The notes: generated by a model from the sequence alone, not told the origin. Numbered from the stretch's first letter, positions 26,701 through 36,828 are shown. The stretch: 64,000 nucleotides of DNA from Sphingomonas bacterium (GCA_030149245.1 JASBRX010000023.1:173340-237339); one strand, 5' to 3'. Program-made: numbers and translations.

Positions 26701-26909
26701 CTTCACCCTCCCTGCCAACGCGGAACCATGAGCATGGCGGTGTCGCGATCGAGCCATTGTCGGTGCGGATCGCGACAGCGGTCCAGATCACGGGGATCAG
26801 CCGGTCCCGCATTTATGAGCTTATCCAGTCCGGCGATCTTGAGACTGTGAAGGTCGGTCGGTCGACGCTCATACCCTATCGCAGCCTCAAGGAGCTCGTC
26901 GGCGGCTAG
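26697..26909 (+). CDS. Excisionase-like HTH protein
   Basis: 70 residues; a MerR/excisionase-type HTH (VQITGISRSRIYELIQSGDLETVKVGRSTLIPYRSLKELV). It lies between DUF2274 and the convergent integrase and ends 1 nt before the integrase stop. Probable recombination directionality factor for excision of the element; a plain regulator is the alternative. Confidence 0.8.
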   Translation: MTSPSLPTRNHEHGGVAIEPLSVRIATAVQITGISRSRIYELIQSGDLETVKVGRSTLIPYRSLKELVGG

Positions 26910-26910
26910 C

Positions 26911-28143
26911 CTATCGTCGACCGCCTCCGCTCCCGAAGATCGGACGAAAAATTGCTGCGCCGTCACGCAGCTGGTCAAGATGGTCCGACCAGTGCTGCAT
27001 CATTCGGACTCGCTCCTCCCAATATTCTCCCCGCGTGTAAGCGCGGCGCACCGCGCTGCCGTCGAGGTGAGCGAGCTGCTTTTCAATCGCATCGGGGTTC
27101 CAGATGCCCATCTCGTTGAGCAGCGTTGCTGCCATTGCGCGAAAGCCGTGCGCGGTCATCTCCTGTTGACTGTAGCCAAGCCGGCGAAGCGCTGCGTTGA
27201 TCGTGTTCTCCGACATCGGCTTGTCCGCCGACCTGAAGGACGGAAACAGGTATTTTCCATGCCCGGTGAGCGTATGTAGGTGATCGAGATGCGCCATGAC
27301 CTGTCGGGACAGCGACACCCGATGCGGGCGGCGCATTTTCATTTTCTCCGCCGGGATCGACCAGATCGCATTCTGCGCGTCAATTTCGGCCCATTCGGCC
27401 TTGCGCAACTCTCCTGGCCGGACAAACAAGTACGGCGATAGCTGAAGTGCGACCGCGGTAATCTCGTGGCCAGTGTAGCCGTCGATCGCGCGCATCAGCG
27501 CACCAGCTTCCTTCGGTGTCGTGATGGCTGCAAGGTGCGTGACCTTGGGCGTGATGAGGGCACCGCGAAGGTCGGCCGCTACGTCGCGATCTGCTCGGGC
27601 GGTTGCGATGCCATAGCGAAGAACGCGGCTGAGTACGCTGCGCATCCGGCGGGCGCTCTCGTAGCGGCCCGTTGCCTCCACCTTGCGCAACACGGATAGA
27701 ACGTCCTGTGCAACGACCTTTGAGATCGGCAGGTTGCCGATCGTGGGATAGGCCATGCCCAGCAGCCAGCGAATCTTCTCCAGCGTGACAGGCGCCCGAC
27801 CTTCCCGTTCGATCTTGTCGAGCCATTCCTCGGCTACTGACTTGAACGTATTGTCGGCTGCGATCTTCTCCGCGATTCGGGCGTGTCTCCTTTCCGCGCA
27901 CGGATCGAGTCCCGCGGCGATCTGCTCTTTCGCTTCGATCCGTCGCTGGCGTGCCGCTGCAATTCCCACCTCGGGCCAGGCGCCGAAATAGAGGGTCTTC
28001 TGCCGACCGAGGTGACGGTAATTCATGCGCCAGAGCTTCGCGCCGTTCGGCTGTACGAGAAGGTAAAGCCCCTCGGAGTCGGCTACCTTGTAGGCTTTGT
28101 CCCTGGGCTTAGCGTTGGTGATCTGGATGTGGTTCAGTGCCAT
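26911..28143 (-). CDS. int: P4-type tyrosine integrase of the ICE
   Basis: 410 residues. The N-terminal DUF4102 arm-binding domain (LNHIQITNAKPRDKAYKVADSEGLYLLV) is followed by a SAM-like core-binding domain (about 100-190) and the catalytic domain. Catalytic residues visible: R in RPGELRKAEW, H-x-x-R in AHGFRAMAATLL, and the C-terminal block AYTRGEYWEERVRMMQHW with the nucleophilic Tyr. I start at ATG 28143 (MALNHIQ), the usual family start, rather than 37 codons upstream. It points away from the tRNA-Leu gene, 174 nt distant, as expected for tRNA-targeting integrases. Confidence 0.93.
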   Translation of the reverse strand: MALNHIQITNAKPRDKAYKVADSEGLYLLVQPNGAKLWRMNYRHLGRQKTLYFGAWPEVGIAAARQRRIEAKEQIAAGLDPCAERRHARIAEKIAADNTFKSVAEEWLDKIEREGRAPVTLEKIRWLLGMAYPTIGNLPISKVVAQDVLSVLRKVEATGRYESARRMRSVLSRVLRYGIATARADRDVAADLRGALITPKVTHLAAITTPKEAGALMRAIDGYTGHEITAVALQLSPYLFVRPGELRKAEWAEIDAQNAIWSIPAEKMKMRRPHRVSLSRQVMAHLDHLHTLTGHGKYLFPSFRSADKPMSENTINAALRRLGYSQQEMTAHGFRAMAATLLNEMGIWNPDAIEKQLAHLDGSAVRRAYTRGEYWEERVRMMQHWSDHLDQLRDGAAIFRPIFGSGGGRR

Positions 28144-28171
28144 GATGGTGCTAGCTCCAAAGGGCTCGCCG

Positions 28172-28204
28172 GCACCATCAAAAACACCATCATTTTGATG
28201 GTGC
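28172..28204. promoter_or_regulatory. 12-bp inverted repeat upstream of the integrase
   Basis: Perfect arms GCACCATCAAAA (28172-28183) and TTTTGATGGTGC (28193-28204), spacer 9 bp. A related ATGGTGC recurs at 28145-28151, next to the start codon. The repeat lies 29 to 61 nt upstream of the integrase ATG, so it is either an operator or a leader hairpin controlling integrase expression. Confidence 0.55.
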
Positions 28205-28316
28205 TGCCGATGGATTCGGGTGGATGAGCCCGGATTCCATTCGGCGATTTTCACTGAAAATATGCTGTAAAACCAGCTGCTTACTGGACCTTCCCGGACG
28301 TTGCCGGAAAGGCCTC

Positions 28317-28403
28317 TGGTGCCCAGAAGAGGACTCGAACCTCCACGACCTTGCGATCGCCAGCACCTGAAGCTGGTGCGTCTACCAATTCCGCCATCTG
28401 GGC
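28317..28403 (-). tRNA. tRNA-Leu (CAG anticodon)
   Basis: Reading the minus strand, the gene starts GCCCAGA at 28403 and ends TCTGGGC-A-CCA at 28317, pairing as a 7-bp acceptor stem with encoded CCA. The anticodon arm is CCAGC-TTCAGGT-GCTGG, giving anticodon CAG. A long class II variable arm and the T-loop GGTTCGAGTCC are present. Total 87 nt. The 3' end faces the integrase, so this gene is the probable attB/attR target of the element. Confidence 0.95.
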
Positions 28404-28500
28404 ACGGGGTAGGCGAGCGCCTCTACGGGGGCGTCCGGGGGCTGTCAACCGCGAAGCCCGGCAAATTCGTGCGTGCGTTCGATTTTTTCACACGCGCCCG

Positions 28501-29715
28501 TCAGCGCTGCTGACGGATGCCGAGGACCAGCGCCCCGCCGGCCAGTGTGAGGGCGGCGAGCAGGAGCATGATCGGGCGGAAATCGCGCGGCGTCGACAGC
28601 GCCCAGGCGAGCGCGGGGCCGATCAGCGCGGGGAGGGTGTTGGTCAGGTTGATCAGGCCCAGGTCGCGACCGCGCTGTTCCGAGCTGGGCAGCAGCTGCA
28701 TTGCGAAGCCGGAGTGAATCGACAGGAACACCGACGAGCCCATGGCGTACAGGGCGAAGGCGGCAGCGGCGGTGGTCCAGTCACGCGCCAGCGCAAGGCC
28801 CAGCAGGCCGAGGGCCGCGAGCAGCGCGGCGGCGACCAGAAACGGCTTGCGGCGCCCGATCCGGTCGGACCAGCGGCCGAGCAGGACCGCGATCGGCAGC
28901 GGCAGGAGGTAGGCGATCGTCATCAGCTGGCCGATCGGACCGACCTGTTTGGCGGCGGATATCTCGGGGGCGATGCTCACAAAATAATAGACGAGGTAGA
29001 GCGACAGGACATTGCCCGCAATCTGGACCAGCAGCCGCGCGAGCCAGGCAACGGCCAGATCCCGGCCGGCAAGGCGTGACGGTGTGGTCGGGACAACCGC
29101 ACCGGCCTCCACCGACGGCACGCGCAGCAACGGCACGATGCAGATCAGCACCATGACGAGGATGAAGGCGAGCTGTGCGCCGTCGCCGGGCAGGGCAAGG
29201 GCGATCATCGCCGCGCCCACCGCCGACGCCAGCGGCGAGCCCAGTGCAATCAGGCCGCCCGCCAGCCCCATTTGCGTCCCCGGTACTTCGTCCGCCATGA
29301 TCGCGAACAGCGGGGCCAGCAGCGCGTTGACCGCGACCTGGAACAGGATCACCGCGAGGATGATCGTCACGGGGGTCCGCGCGAGCGCAACGGCCGCGAA
29401 GGACAAGGCAAGCAGCACCAGCCCGATGACAACCCAGGATCGCCGCCCGCCACCGCGTGCGCGCGTCCGGTCGCTGGCCCAGCCAAAGGCGATGTTGGAC
29501 AGGCTGGCGGCGACGGCTCCCGTAATCACCGTTGCGGTGAACAGACCGATCCGCGCTTCGCCCGCAATCTCGGCGATCCTGACCGGGAGCAACAGGCTGA
29601 GCAGGGGCAAGAAGGCGATCACGCCCCCCGCATTGGCGAGCGCGACCAGCAGGATGAATCCCATCCCGCGCCGCGCCCCGCCGCCTGTCGCCTGATCGCC
29701 CGTCACCCGCTCCAC
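28501..29715 (-). CDS. MFS transporter, sugar-type
   Basis: 404 residues with about 12 hydrophobic helices; MFS motif A-like GWASDRTRARGG after TM2 and GRWSDRIGRRKPF in the second half. It lies 38 nt downstream of the family 3 glycosidase gene on the same strand, so it probably imports the sugar released by that enzyme into the cytoplasm (inference from context). The given start is GTG with a weak ribosome site; ATG 29664 is an alternative that keeps all helices. Confidence 0.82.
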   Translation of the reverse strand: MERVTGDQATGGGARRGMGFILLVALANAGGVIAFLPLLSLLLPVRIAEIAGEARIGLFTATVITGAVAASLSNIAFGWASDRTRARGGGRRSWVVIGLVLLALSFAAVALARTPVTIILAVILFQVAVNALLAPLFAIMADEVPGTQMGLAGGLIALGSPLASAVGAAMIALALPGDGAQLAFILVMVLICIVPLLRVPSVEAGAVVPTTPSRLAGRDLAVAWLARLLVQIAGNVLSLYLVYYFVSIAPEISAAKQVGPIGQLMTIAYLLPLPIAVLLGRWSDRIGRRKPFLVAAALLAALGLLGLALARDWTTAAAAFALYAMGSSVFLSIHSGFAMQLLPSSEQRGRDLGLINLTNTLPALIGPALAWALSTPRDFRPIMLLLAALTLAGGALVLGIRQQR

Positions 29716-29753
29716 CAGATCGGGCGCGCTGGAGGCCGCCCGTTTTCCGATGG

Positions 29754-32018
29754 CTAGGGCTTCATCGTCGCCGCGTCGAGCGTCGTGGCGAGCGTCATCG
29801 ACCGGTCCGTCGCATGGCGGGCGATCGCGACGCGATAGCTGCCCCCCGCGATCCGCCAGCCGGGCAGGCTGGTGTCGTAATCGGCGAGGATGCGCGGCTC
29901 GGCGGTCAGCGTCACGCGGCGCGATTCGCCGGGGTTCAGCGTCACGCGCTGGAACCCGGCAAGGCGCATCGGCTTGCCCGATCCGTCGCGGGTCACATAA
30001 AGCTGCGGCACGTCCGCCCCGGCGCGCTGGCCGGTGTTGGTGACAGTGAAGCTGACGGTCAGCTTTCTGCCGCCGGTGACCTGCGGCTGGGCATAGGCAA
30101 AGCTGGTGTAGCTCAGGCCATGGCCAAAGGCGAAGAGCGGCGTGTTGCCCTGCTTCTCGTACCAGCGATAGCCGACGTCGCTCCCCTCCTGATATTTGAC
30201 CGGGAAGGTCTTCAAGCTGAAATCGCCGCCCGCCGCCGGGTTCGACGCGGCATCGCGCTCAAGGCCGGTGAGCAGGTCGAGGCCGACCGGCGTGGGACGC
30301 GGCGCCTGCGCCTCACGCACCGGGAAGGTGATCGGCAGGCGGCCCGAAGGATTCACCTTGCCGGTCAGGATATTGGCGATTGCCTCGCCCCCGCGCTGGC
30401 CGGGATACCAGGCCTGCACCACCGCCGGGACCTGCGTGATCCACGGCATCGTCACCGGACCGCCGGTGGTGAGCACGACGACGGTCTTGGGCTGTGCCCG
30501 CGACACCGCGCCGATCAGCGCGTCCTGATGATCCGGCAGGCGCAGGTTCGGCACATCGTCCGCCTCGGTCGTCCATTGCGTCGCGAAGACGATGACGATG
30601 TCGGCCTTGGCCGCGGCGTCCAGCGTCGCGTTCAGGTTGCGGCCGTCGGTGAAGTCGACTTGCGCGCCCGGCGCTGCCTTGCGCAGCGCGGCGAGGGGCG
30701 ACGAGGCATGGTAGGTAATCCGCGCGAACGACGCCGAGCCGCCATAGGCGAGCGGAATCTCGATCGGTGCACCGCCGACCGAGCGCACCTGACTCGACCC
30801 GCCGCCGGACAGGACGCCGACATCCGCGCCGCCGCCGATGACCAGGATCTTCTTCGCGCTCGCCGCCAGCGGCAGGATGCCGCCGTCATTCTTGAGCAGG
30901 ACGATGCCCGCCTCTGCGGCGCGCTGCGCGACATCGGCATTGGCGGCGTAATTGATCGGTTGCGCGGCGGAGGGCATCGGCGTGTCGAACGCGCCGGTCA
31001 GGATCATGCCGGTCAGATAGCGCGCAACCATGTCGTTGAGGCGCGCCATCGGCACCTCGCCCTTCTCGACGGCGGCCTTGAGTGGCGCGTCGAAGAACAT
31101 CGCCTTGTCCAGCTCCTGACCCGATTGCTGGTCGAGTCCGGCATTGGCCGCCTTCACGGTGGTGTGAACGCCGCCCCAATCGCTCATCACCCAGCCGGGA
31201 TAGCTCCAGTCGCGCTTGAGCACCTGGTTCAGCAGGAAGGCGTTTTCCGACGCCCAATGGCCGTTGACCTTGTTATACGCGGCCATCACCGATCCGGGCT
31301 TGCCCTTTTCGATCGCGATCTGGAAGGCGAGCAGGTCGCTCTCGCGCAGCGCCGCCTCGTCGATCTGGGCGTCGAGCACCATCCGGCCGGTTTCCTGCGC
31401 ATTGAGCGCGAAATGCTTGATCGTGGAGACGATGCGGTTCGACTGGACACCCGCGATATGCGCGCCGGCCAGCTCGCCGGCGAGCAGCGGGTCTTCGCCC
31501 AGATATTCGAAATTGCGCCCGCCCCACGGGTCGCGCGTCAGGTTGACGCCGCCCGCGAGCAGGACGTTGAAGCGCTTGGCACGCGCCTCGGCCCCGATCA
31601 TCGCGCCGCCCGCGCGCGCGATCTCGGGGTCGAAGCTCGCCGCGGTGGCGAGGCTGGAGGGGAGGGCGGTCGCGACATCGCCCTTGCGCTGTTCGACCTG
31701 ATTGGCGACGCCGAGCGAGGCATCGCTTTCGCGCACGATCGGGATGCCGACGCGCGGCACGCCGTCGATATGGCCGGCGGACGGGATCAGTTCTTCCTGG
31801 GTCTTGCCCCCGGCCATGGGCGGGAACAGCCCGTGCACCAGCAGGATTTTCTCATCGAGTGTCAGCTTGGCGACGATGGCGTCGGCGCGGGCGCGCGCCT
31901 GCTTCGGCGTCGTGGCCGATTTGGCGGATGCCGTTGGTGCCTGTTGCGCAACCCCGGCGCTGGTCGCGAACGCGCCGATTGCAGCCGCAGACATGAGTGC
32001 GGCGATCATCCTCGACAT
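29754..32018 (-). CDS. Secreted glycoside hydrolase family 3 enzyme, beta-glucosidase-like
   Basis: 754 residues with a signal peptide (about 1-24). The GH3 N-terminal barrel is recognised by LTLDEKILLVHG, ESDASLGVAN, DPWGGRNFEYLGEDPLLAGELA, KHFALNAQETGR and VMSDWGGVH. The nucleophile Asp lies in the last of these, at about residue 280. The GH3 C-terminal alpha/beta domain and a fibronectin III-like domain (TVTNTGQRAGADVPQLYV) follow. AGAGG lies 5 to 9 nt before the ATG. Likely a periplasmic exo-beta-glycosidase; glucose versus xylose specificity is not decided. Divergent from the receptor gene. Confidence 0.9.
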   Translation of the reverse strand: MSRMIAALMSAAAIGAFATSAGVAQQAPTASAKSATTPKQARARADAIVAKLTLDEKILLVHGLFPPMAGGKTQEELIPSAGHIDGVPRVGIPIVRESDASLGVANQVEQRKGDVATALPSSLATAASFDPEIARAGGAMIGAEARAKRFNVLLAGGVNLTRDPWGGRNFEYLGEDPLLAGELAGAHIAGVQSNRIVSTIKHFALNAQETGRMVLDAQIDEAALRESDLLAFQIAIEKGKPGSVMAAYNKVNGHWASENAFLLNQVLKRDWSYPGWVMSDWGGVHTTVKAANAGLDQQSGQELDKAMFFDAPLKAAVEKGEVPMARLNDMVARYLTGMILTGAFDTPMPSAAQPINYAANADVAQRAAEAGIVLLKNDGGILPLAASAKKILVIGGGADVGVLSGGGSSQVRSVGGAPIEIPLAYGGSASFARITYHASSPLAALRKAAPGAQVDFTDGRNLNATLDAAAKADIVIVFATQWTTEADDVPNLRLPDHQDALIGAVSRAQPKTVVVLTTGGPVTMPWITQVPAVVQAWYPGQRGGEAIANILTGKVNPSGRLPITFPVREAQAPRPTPVGLDLLTGLERDAASNPAAGGDFSLKTFPVKYQEGSDVGYRWYEKQGNTPLFAFGHGLSYTSFAYAQPQVTGGRKLTVSFTVTNTGQRAGADVPQLYVTRDGSGKPMRLAGFQRVTLNPGESRRVTLTAEPRILADYDTSLPGWRIAGGSYRVAIARHATDRSMTLATTLDAATMKP

Positions 32019-32090
32019 CGAAATTCCTCTCCAGATCCGTGCGCCGGGCGTTTTTACACCAGCTCCACTGGGCGCTCAGACAGCATAAAT

Positions 32091-32189
32091 TGGGAACGTT
32101 CACAATAGCGGATTTGCGTGTTTCCACCCTCTGAATGCCACGGGTGGCCCCGCTTGACAACGTTGTAAAACGGGTTCAAGTGAACGTTC
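32091..32189. promoter_or_regulatory. Three AACGTT-centred palindromes in the divergent promoter region
   Basis: GAACGTTC occurs at 32094-32101 (extended TGnGAACGTTCnCA, 32091-32104) and at 32182-32189. ACAACGTTGT lies at 32157-32166, overlapping a TTGACA -35-like hexamer (32154-32159) for the receptor gene. CG-centred palindromes of this type are characteristic LacI-family operators, and a LacI-family gene ends the downstream cluster. They lie 73 to 86 bp upstream of the glycosidase start and 46 to 78 bp upstream of the receptor start. Confidence 0.65.
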
Positions 32190-32234
32190 TCAACACGAGC
32201 GCGAATGGCGCGCCGTAACGGGGAGGATTGGGAA

Positions 32235-35201
32235 ATGCGTGACCTAAAGGCACGCGCGCTTTCGCGACTGGTAATCGGCGTTTCGACGCTGGCACTCGCG
32301 ACCGCGCCGGCATTTGCACAAGAGACTGACGCTGCGGCACCGGCCGATGAGGGCGAGGAAATCGTCGTCACCGGCATTCGCGCCAGCCTTCAGGCGGCGG
32401 TGGACATCAAGCGCGACGCGCAGGGCGTGGTCGATGCGATCTCCGCCGAGGACATCGGCAAGTTCCCCGACACCAACCTCGCCGAATCGCTTCAGCGTAT
32501 CACCGGCGTGTCGATCGACCGCTCGAACGGCGAAGGCTCGACCGTCACCGTGCGCGGCTTCGGCCCGGAATATAACCTCGTCACGCTCAACGGCCGCCAG
32601 ATGCCGACCTCGACGCTGGGCGACGGTGCCAGCGCGCCGGCCTCGCGTTCGTTCGACTTCGCCAACCTCGCCTCGGAAGGCATTTCGGCGGTCGAGGTCT
32701 ACAAGACCGGCCGCGCCGCCGTCGCCTCGGGCGGTATCGGTTCGACCATCAACATCAAGACGCCGCGTCCGCTCGATCGTCCGGGCATGCGCGGGTCGGT
32801 CTCGGTCAAGGGCGTGCTGGACACGTCGCTGAACGAAGGCAATGAGATCACGCCGGAAGTGTCGGGCGTGTTCAGCACCACCTTCGGCGATGCGGATCAG
32901 TTCGGTATCCTCGTCTCGGGCGTCTATCAGAAGCGCAAGGCGAGCGTGAACACCGGCTCGGTCGGGTTCGGCAACGCGTTCCTGGGTAACGAGAATGACT
33001 GGGGCACGCTCGGGCCGGAGGGGCCGAACGTCATCAACCGCCCCGGCGCGAACGAAGTCTATGAAGTGCCGCAGAGCGCGGCCTATAACCTCACCGACAT
33101 CGATCGGGAGCGCATCAACGGTCAGGTCGTGCTGCAGGTTCGCCCGGCGGATTCGCTCACCGCGACGTTCGACTTCACCTATTCGCGCAACCGTGTCGAA
33201 GCGCGCGACAGCAGCGTCGGCATCTGGTTCAACTTCGGCGATACCTCGTCCGAATGGACCGACGGCCCGGCGGCAGGTCCGGTCTTCTACACCGAGCGGT
33301 TCGGCCCCGGTAAGGACCTGTCCTACAGCGGCTCGCTGACCGCGAACGAGTCCGAGAACAAGTCGTTCGGCGCCAACCTGAAGTGGGAAGCACCGGGCGG
33401 CGTCACCATCACGCTCGACGCGCATCACTCGACCGCGGAATCGAAGCCGACCAACAAATACGGCACCAGCACCTCGGTCGGGTCGGCAGTGTTCGGCGTT
33501 GCGTCGCAGACGGTCGACTTCACCAATGAACTGCCCGTCATCTCGGTGGTGATGCAGCCGGGGATCGACGCGCTCAATCCGGCGCTGATCACCGCGACCG
33601 GCAACTCGTTCCGCAACGCGTACTTCAAGGACGAGATCAATCAGGTCCAGCTCAATGGTCGTTACGACCATGACGGCGCCTTCCTCGATTCGATCGACTT
33701 CGGCTTCTCCTATGTCGAGAACAAGGTGCGCTCGGCCTATGGCTTCGTCCAGAACGATACCTGGGGCGGCCTCGGCACCGCGGCGGACCTGCCCGACGAT
33801 CTGTTCACCCGCGTCAGCCTGCCCGACAAGTTCCCGGGCCTGACCGGATCGGATGCGGGCATCATCCCGGCCTATTACCGGTTCGATTTCGAGCGGATGG
33901 TGGGCATCCTCAACAGCCGCTTCGGCGTCTGCGGCGGGGACAATGATTGCCTTGCTCCGTACGAAACCGATCGCCGGATTCAGGAAAAGACGATCTCGCC
34001 GTTCATCCAGGTGAACACCAAGTTCGAGGTTGGCGCCGGCGACGCGCACCTGATCGCCGGTGTCCGCTATGACCAGACCACGGTCGCGTCGGCGTCGCTG
34101 ACGCCGATCCCGGTCGGCACGTCATGGAACGCGGCGGGTGAGTTCAACATCAACTACGGCACCGCCAGCGACTTCCTGACCACCAAGGGCAGCTATCAGA
34201 ACTGGCTCCCGGCGGTCGATTTCGACATCGAGCCGATCGAGAACGTCAAGTTCCGTGCGTCCTACAGCCACACCATCACCCGCGCCGACTATAACAGTCT
34301 GCAGGGCGGCCTGACGCTCAACCGTCAGTTCGGCATTGCCGGTGGTGGCGGGCTTCAGGGCAACCCGAACCTGGTGCCGTTCCTGTCGCGCAACATCGAC
34401 GTGTCGCTGGAATGGTATTACGCCCCCGCCAGCTACGTCTCGGCCGGCTATTTCCGCAAGAAGGTGAAGAACTTCATCAACTCGCAGGAAGTGGAGCGTT
34501 CGGCGTTCGATCTGCGCAACCCGGCCGATGGTCCGCGCTTCCGCGCGGCGCAGGCGGCGCTGGGCGGCACGACCGACGTTTCGCGGATCCGCGACTATAT
34601 CCTGCGCAACTTCAGCGGGGTCGAGGTCGCACGCGACGCGATGGGTCAGCCGATCCTCGACGTGAATGGCTATTACACCGGCCGCATCTTCGGCCTGCCC
34701 GAGGACGGACTGGTCGACTTCCGCGTCGGCACGCCGTTCAACTCGGACCAGACGGCGACGCTGTACGGCTTCGAGTTCGCGGTTCAGCATGCCTTCTGGG
34801 ACACGGGCTTCGGTGCGCAGCTGAACTACACGATCGTGCGTGGCGACGCCGAGTTCGACAATGCCGCCAACCCCAATATCGGCCAGTTCGCACTGGCGGG
34901 GCTGAGCGACAGCGCGAACGCGGTCGTCTATTACGACAAGGGCGGGCTGCAGGCGCGTGTCGCGTATAACTGGCGCGACAAATTCTACGCCGGCGGCAAC
35001 CCGAACCCGACCTATGTCGAAGCCTATGGCCAGTTCGATGCCAGCATCAGCTATGAGTTCATTCCCGGACTCACCGCCTATGTCGAAGGCATCAACCTGA
35101 CCGGCGAAGGGCGCCGCGGTCACCGCCGTAACGAGAATATGGTGACCTTCGCCCAGCCCGGCTTCGCCCGCTACATGGGCGGTGTCCGCTTCAACTTCTG
35201 A
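32235..35201 (+). CDS. TonB-dependent receptor, Xanthomonas/Caulobacter type
   Basis: 988 residues. Signal peptide about 1-28 (TAPAFAQ), TonB box EEIVVTGIR (about 41-49), plug domain with [20 protein letters not shown] and [21 protein letters not shown], then a large beta-barrel ending in the terminal aromatic pattern GGVRFNF. This is the receptor class found in carbohydrate-utilisation loci of sphingomonads, caulobacters and xanthomonads. I chose ATG 32235 because the signal peptide starts there and GGGAGG lies 8 nt upstream. It probably imports an oligosaccharide or glycoconjugate; the ligand is unknown. A strong terminator follows, with a readthrough or separate start for the halogenase set. 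Confidence 0.93.
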   Translation: MRDLKARALSRLVIGVSTLALATAPAFAQETDAAAPADEGEEIVVTGIRASLQAAVDIKRDAQGVVDAISAEDIGKFPDTNLAESLQRITGVSIDRSNGEGSTVTVRGFGPEYNLVTLNGRQMPTSTLGDGASAPASRSFDFANLASEGISAVEVYKTGRAAVASGGIGSTINIKTPRPLDRPGMRGSVSVKGVLDTSLNEGNEITPEVSGVFSTTFGDADQFGILVSGVYQKRKASVNTGSVGFGNAFLGNENDWGTLGPEGPNVINRPGANEVYEVPQSAAYNLTDIDRERINGQVVLQVRPADSLTATFDFTYSRNRVEARDSSVGIWFNFGDTSSEWTDGPAAGPVFYTERFGPGKDLSYSGSLTANESENKSFGANLKWEAPGGVTITLDAHHSTAESKPTNKYGTSTSVGSAVFGVASQTVDFTNELPVISVVMQPGIDALNPALITATGNSFRNAYFKDEINQVQLNGRYDHDGAFLDSIDFGFSYVENKVRSAYGFVQNDTWGGLGTAADLPDDLFTRVSLPDKFPGLTGSDAGIIPAYYRFDFERMVGILNSRFGVCGGDNDCLAPYETDRRIQEKTISPFIQVNTKFEVGAGDAHLIAGVRYDQTTVASASLTPIPVGTSWNAAGEFNINYGTASDFLTTKGSYQNWLPAVDFDIEPIENVKFRASYSHTITRADYNSLQGGLTLNRQFGIAGGGGLQGNPNLVPFLSRNIDVSLEWYYAPASYVSAGYFRKKVKNFINSQEVERSAFDLRNPADGPRFRAAQAALGGTTDVSRIRDYILRNFSGVEVARDAMGQPILDVNGYYTGRIFGLPEDGLVDFRVGTPFNSDQTATLYGFEFAVQHAFWDTGFGAQLNYTIVRGDAEFDNAANPNIGQFALAGLSDSANAVVYYDKGGLQARVAYNWRDKFYAGGNPNPTYVEAYGQFDASISYEFIPGLTAYVEGINLTGEGRRGHRRNENMVTFAQPGFARYMGGVRFNF

Positions 35202-35214
35202 CCTCCCCCCCCAA

Positions 35215-35250
35215 GGCCACCCTCGTTCATTCGAGGGTGGCCCTTTTTTC
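35215..35250 (+). terminator. Rho-independent terminator after the receptor gene
   Basis: An 11-bp perfect stem GGCCACCCTCG / CGAGGGTGGCC with a 6-nt loop is followed by CTTTTTTC. It begins 14 nt after the receptor stop, so most transcription probably stops before the halogenase-SapC-JmjC genes, giving lower expression of those enzymes. Confidence 0.9.
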
Positions 35251-35298
35251 ATCGGGGATGCACAAGTCGGGGCGTCACTGAAGCAAACGGAAAACACG

Positions 35299-36828
35299 GT
35301 GGAGCAGCAAGCGGTCCGGATCGTCGTCGTCGGTGGGGGAACCGCCGGATGGCTGTCGGCATGTTTGCTCGCCGCGCGCGTGCCCGGCGCGACGATTACC
35401 CTCGTCGAATCCCCCGATGTCGCGACCATCGGGGTGGGTGAGGGCACTTGGCCGACGATGCGCCGCACGCTGCAGGCGATCGGGCTGGACGAGGCGGAGT
35501 TCCTGACCGCCTGCGACGCGTCGTTCAAACAGGGGTCGCGCTTTATCGGCTGGGCGACCGGTGCGACGGACGACAGCTATTACCACCCCTTCACACCGCC
35601 GGTCGATGCAGACGCCCGCGCGCTGGTGCGTGGCTGGGACGATGCCGCCGGGGACCAGGCATTTGCACCCGCCGTGTCAGTTCAGCCGCGCATCTGCGAC
35701 CTCGATCTCGCCCCGCGCCAGCGCGCGATGTCGGGCTATGCCGGCGCGCTCAACTATGCCTATCACCTCGACGCGGCGAAGCTGGCGGCCTTGCTCGCGC
35801 GGCATGGGGTGGGCAAGCTCGGCGTGCAGCATGTCCGCGCGCATGTCACCGGGGTGGACGCCGACGCTGACGGCGATCTGCGCGCGGTGCTGACGCGCGA
35901 GCAGGGCGCGATTGCGGGCGACCTTTTCATCGACTGCACCGGCCATGCCGCGCTGTTGATCGGCGGGCATTTCGGCGTCCCCTTCGTCGATCGCGGCGAT
36001 GTGCTGTTCAACGATCGCGCACTCGCGGTGCAGGTGCCGGTCGATCCCGCCAGCCCGATCCGGTCACAGACCGACGCAACCGCGCATGACGCGGGCTGGA
36101 TCTGGGACATCGGCTTGCCGACCCGGCGCGGCGTGGGGTGCGTCTATTCCTCCGCCTTCATCGACGACGATGCGGCAGCGACGACGCTTGCCCGCTATCT
36201 CGGGCGCGATCCGGCCGATCTCGGCGCCCGCGCGCTGCGCTTCCGCTCCGGCCATCGCGCCGAGTTCTGGAAGCGCAATTGCGTCGCGATCGGCCTATCG
36301 GCCGGGTTCCTCGAACCGCTTGAGGCATCGGCGATCGTGCTGATCGAATTGTCGCTGGGCGCGCTGATCGACGGCTTCCCCGCCGACCGCGCGGCGATGG
36401 AAATCCAGGCGCGCCGCTTCAACGCGCTGTTCCGCTATCGCTGGGACCGGATCGTCGAGTTCCTCAAGCTCCATTATGTGCTCAGCCGCCGCCACCAGCC
36501 TTATTGGCGCGCGCATCGCGTCACGGCGTCGATCCCGGATCGGCTGAACGAGCTGCTCACCTTGTGGCGGCACCAGCCGCCCTCGATCGCCGATTTTCCG
36601 GCGGTGGACGAGATTTTTCCCGCCGCCAGCTACCAATATGTCCTCTACGGCATGGGCCATTCCGCGCCGCCACCCGGCCCGGTCGCGGTCGATGCCGAAG
36701 CGGCGGTGCGGGCCATGGCGCAGGCGGCGCAGCGCGGTCGTGCGCTCGCCGCCAGCCTTCCCACCAACCGCGCCTATCTTGACGCGCTGCACGCCGCCGC
36801 GCCACGCAGGGCGCTGGAGACCCTATGA
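35299..36828 (+). CDS. Flavin-dependent halogenase-like protein 1 (atypical WxWxI motif)
   Basis: 509 residues. FAD-binding GGGTAGW is at residues 12-18. [10 protein letters not shown] and the Lys of [14 protein letters not shown] align with the catalytic-Lys region of tryptophan halogenases (K79 in PrnA/RebH), and [10 protein letters not shown] with the region of the second catalytic residue. The halogenase signature WxWxIP is degenerate here (WIWDIG), so activity as a halogenase is doubtful. GTG 35299 is chosen because the Rossmann strand begins there; no better start is present. It overlaps the SapC gene by 4 nt. Confidence 0.85.
   Translation: MEQQAVRIVVVGGGTAGWLSACLLAARVPGATITLVESPDVATIGVGEGTWPTMRRTLQAIGLDEAEFLTACDASFKQGSRFIGWATGATDDSYYHPFTPPVDADARALVRGWDDAAGDQAFAPAVSVQPRICDLDLAPRQRAMSGYAGALNYAYHLDAAKLAALLARHGVGKLGVQHVRAHVTGVDADADGDLRAVLTREQGAIAGDLFIDCTGHAALLIGGHFGVPFVDRGDVLFNDRALAVQVPVDPASPIRSQTDATAHDAGWIWDIGLPTRRGVGCVYSSAFIDDDAAATTLARYLGRDPADLGARALRFRSGHRAEFWKRNCVAIGLSAGFLEPLEASAIVLIELSLGALIDGFPADRAAMEIQARRFNALFRYRWDRIVEFLKLHYVLSRRHQPYWRAHRVTASIPDRLNELLTLWRHQPPSIADFPAVDEIFPAASYQYVLYGMGHSAPPPGPVAVDAEAAVRAMAQAAQRGRALAASLPTNRAYLDALHAAAPRRALETL

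Larger units (their letters stand above)
1..28316. mobile_element. Integrative and conjugative element, integrase-proximal part
   Basis: The region holds a tyrosine integrase next to a tRNA-Leu 3' end, an excisionase-like HTH gene, DUF2274, a full trbBCDEJLFGI set and a traG/virD4 coupling protein, preceded by metal-resistance and defence cargo. This gene set is that of P-type (Tn4371-like) ICEs of proteobacteria. The cargo placement upstream of traG is also typical of that group (family knowledge). The right boundary is inferred to be the tRNA-Leu 3' end; the left boundary, the relaxase and any replication or partition genes are not in the window. I found no second copy of the tRNA 3' segment by eye. 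Confidence 0.85.

Noticed and set aside
29814..32108. 764-codon open frame on the plus strand
   Set aside because: Antisense of the GH3 gene, whose catalytic and signal-peptide features are clear on the other strand.
32244..34049. 601-codon open frame on the minus strand
   Set aside because: Antisense of the TonB-dependent receptor; no signal peptide or domain.
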